Positions 63,719-64,000 of a stretch of 64,000 nucleotides of DNA are shown here, in pieces. The DNA comes from Candidatus Kutchimonas denitrificans (GTDB lineage Bacteria > Gemmatimonadota > Gemmatimonadetes > Palauibacterales > KS3-K002), in NCBI GenBank assembly GCA_011774835.1, contig JAACAK010000036.1:1-64000 (forward strand), written 5' to 3'. The notes under the pieces were generated by a model, which was not told where the DNA came from, did no database searches, and saw nothing but the letters and a program-made list of their open reading frames with translations. Made by a program: the position numbers and the translations under genes. Each line of letters starts with the position of its first letter. Position 1 is the stretch's first letter.

Positions 63719-64000
63719 CCTCTATCCTCGTTTCCGTTTAACAGCCATCGTTCCATGGCCGGGTTCCAGCGCGCCGTCAGTCGCCCGTCCAACTCGTGCA
63801 ACACCAGCACGCCGATTTCATCCAGCGATTCGGCCCACCGCAGTCCCGCCTCGGGCCCCAGGACGAAGACCGCCGTGGAGACCAGATCCGCGACCATCGG
63901 GTCGGCGGCGACGACCGTCGCGCTCCCCCAGGCGGGGACCGGCCGCCCGCTCCGCGGATCGAGGATGTGACCGAAACGCTGGCCATCCACTTCGACGAAC
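63715..64000 (-). CDS. apbE: FAD:protein FMN transferase ApbE (C-terminal part; truncated by window end)
   Basis: GQRFGHILDPRSGRPVPAWGSATVVAADPMVADLVSTAVFVLGPEAGL. Confidence 0.9.
   Translation of the reverse strand, partial: FVEVDGQRFGHILDPRSGRPVPAWGSATVVAADPMVADLVSTAVFVLGPEAGLRWAESLDEIGVLVLHELDGRLTARWNPAMERWLLNGNEDRG

Overview
High-GC, gene-dense chromosomal window, probably from a Gram-negative environmental bacterium (outer-membrane proteins, ADOP-type permease; a Gemmatimonadota-like origin is a guess). About 55 protein genes are supported, mostly on the minus strand, with plus-strand islands at ~23.2-30.3, 51.1-52.1 and 57.4-58.9 kb. I saw no tRNA, rRNA, CRISPR array, phage or transposase. 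Main content: an M19 dipeptidase/cDPG-synthetase-like/HAD/ApgM cluster; a B12-dependent ribonucleotide reductase with a NrdR-box-like pair at its promoter; a cell-wall recycling operon (SSS symporter, NagZ-like GH3, AnmK, MurQ fused to a DinB-like domain); a plus-strand run with Nth, GGT, an ABC exporter and an SPFH-less FloA-like protein; an NtrC/hybrid-kinase pair; pyruvoyl arginine decarboxylase plus agmatinase; an AGCS symporter with a large insertion; two DHH phosphoesterases; two sigma/anti-sigma pairs; and, at the right edge, an ApbE/porin/FMN-binding/b561-like putative flavin electron-transfer cluster. The most unexplained structure is a set of intergenic, imperfectly palindromic word-repeat elements in at least three families. 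One family has a 42-bp block present in inverted orientation at ~45.0 and ~48.9 kb with 40/42 identity. Several starts in the ORF track look wrong, including a probable CTG start (M19 dipeptidase), a GTG start (pdaD) and a missed 55-aa TTG-start zinc-ribbon gene.
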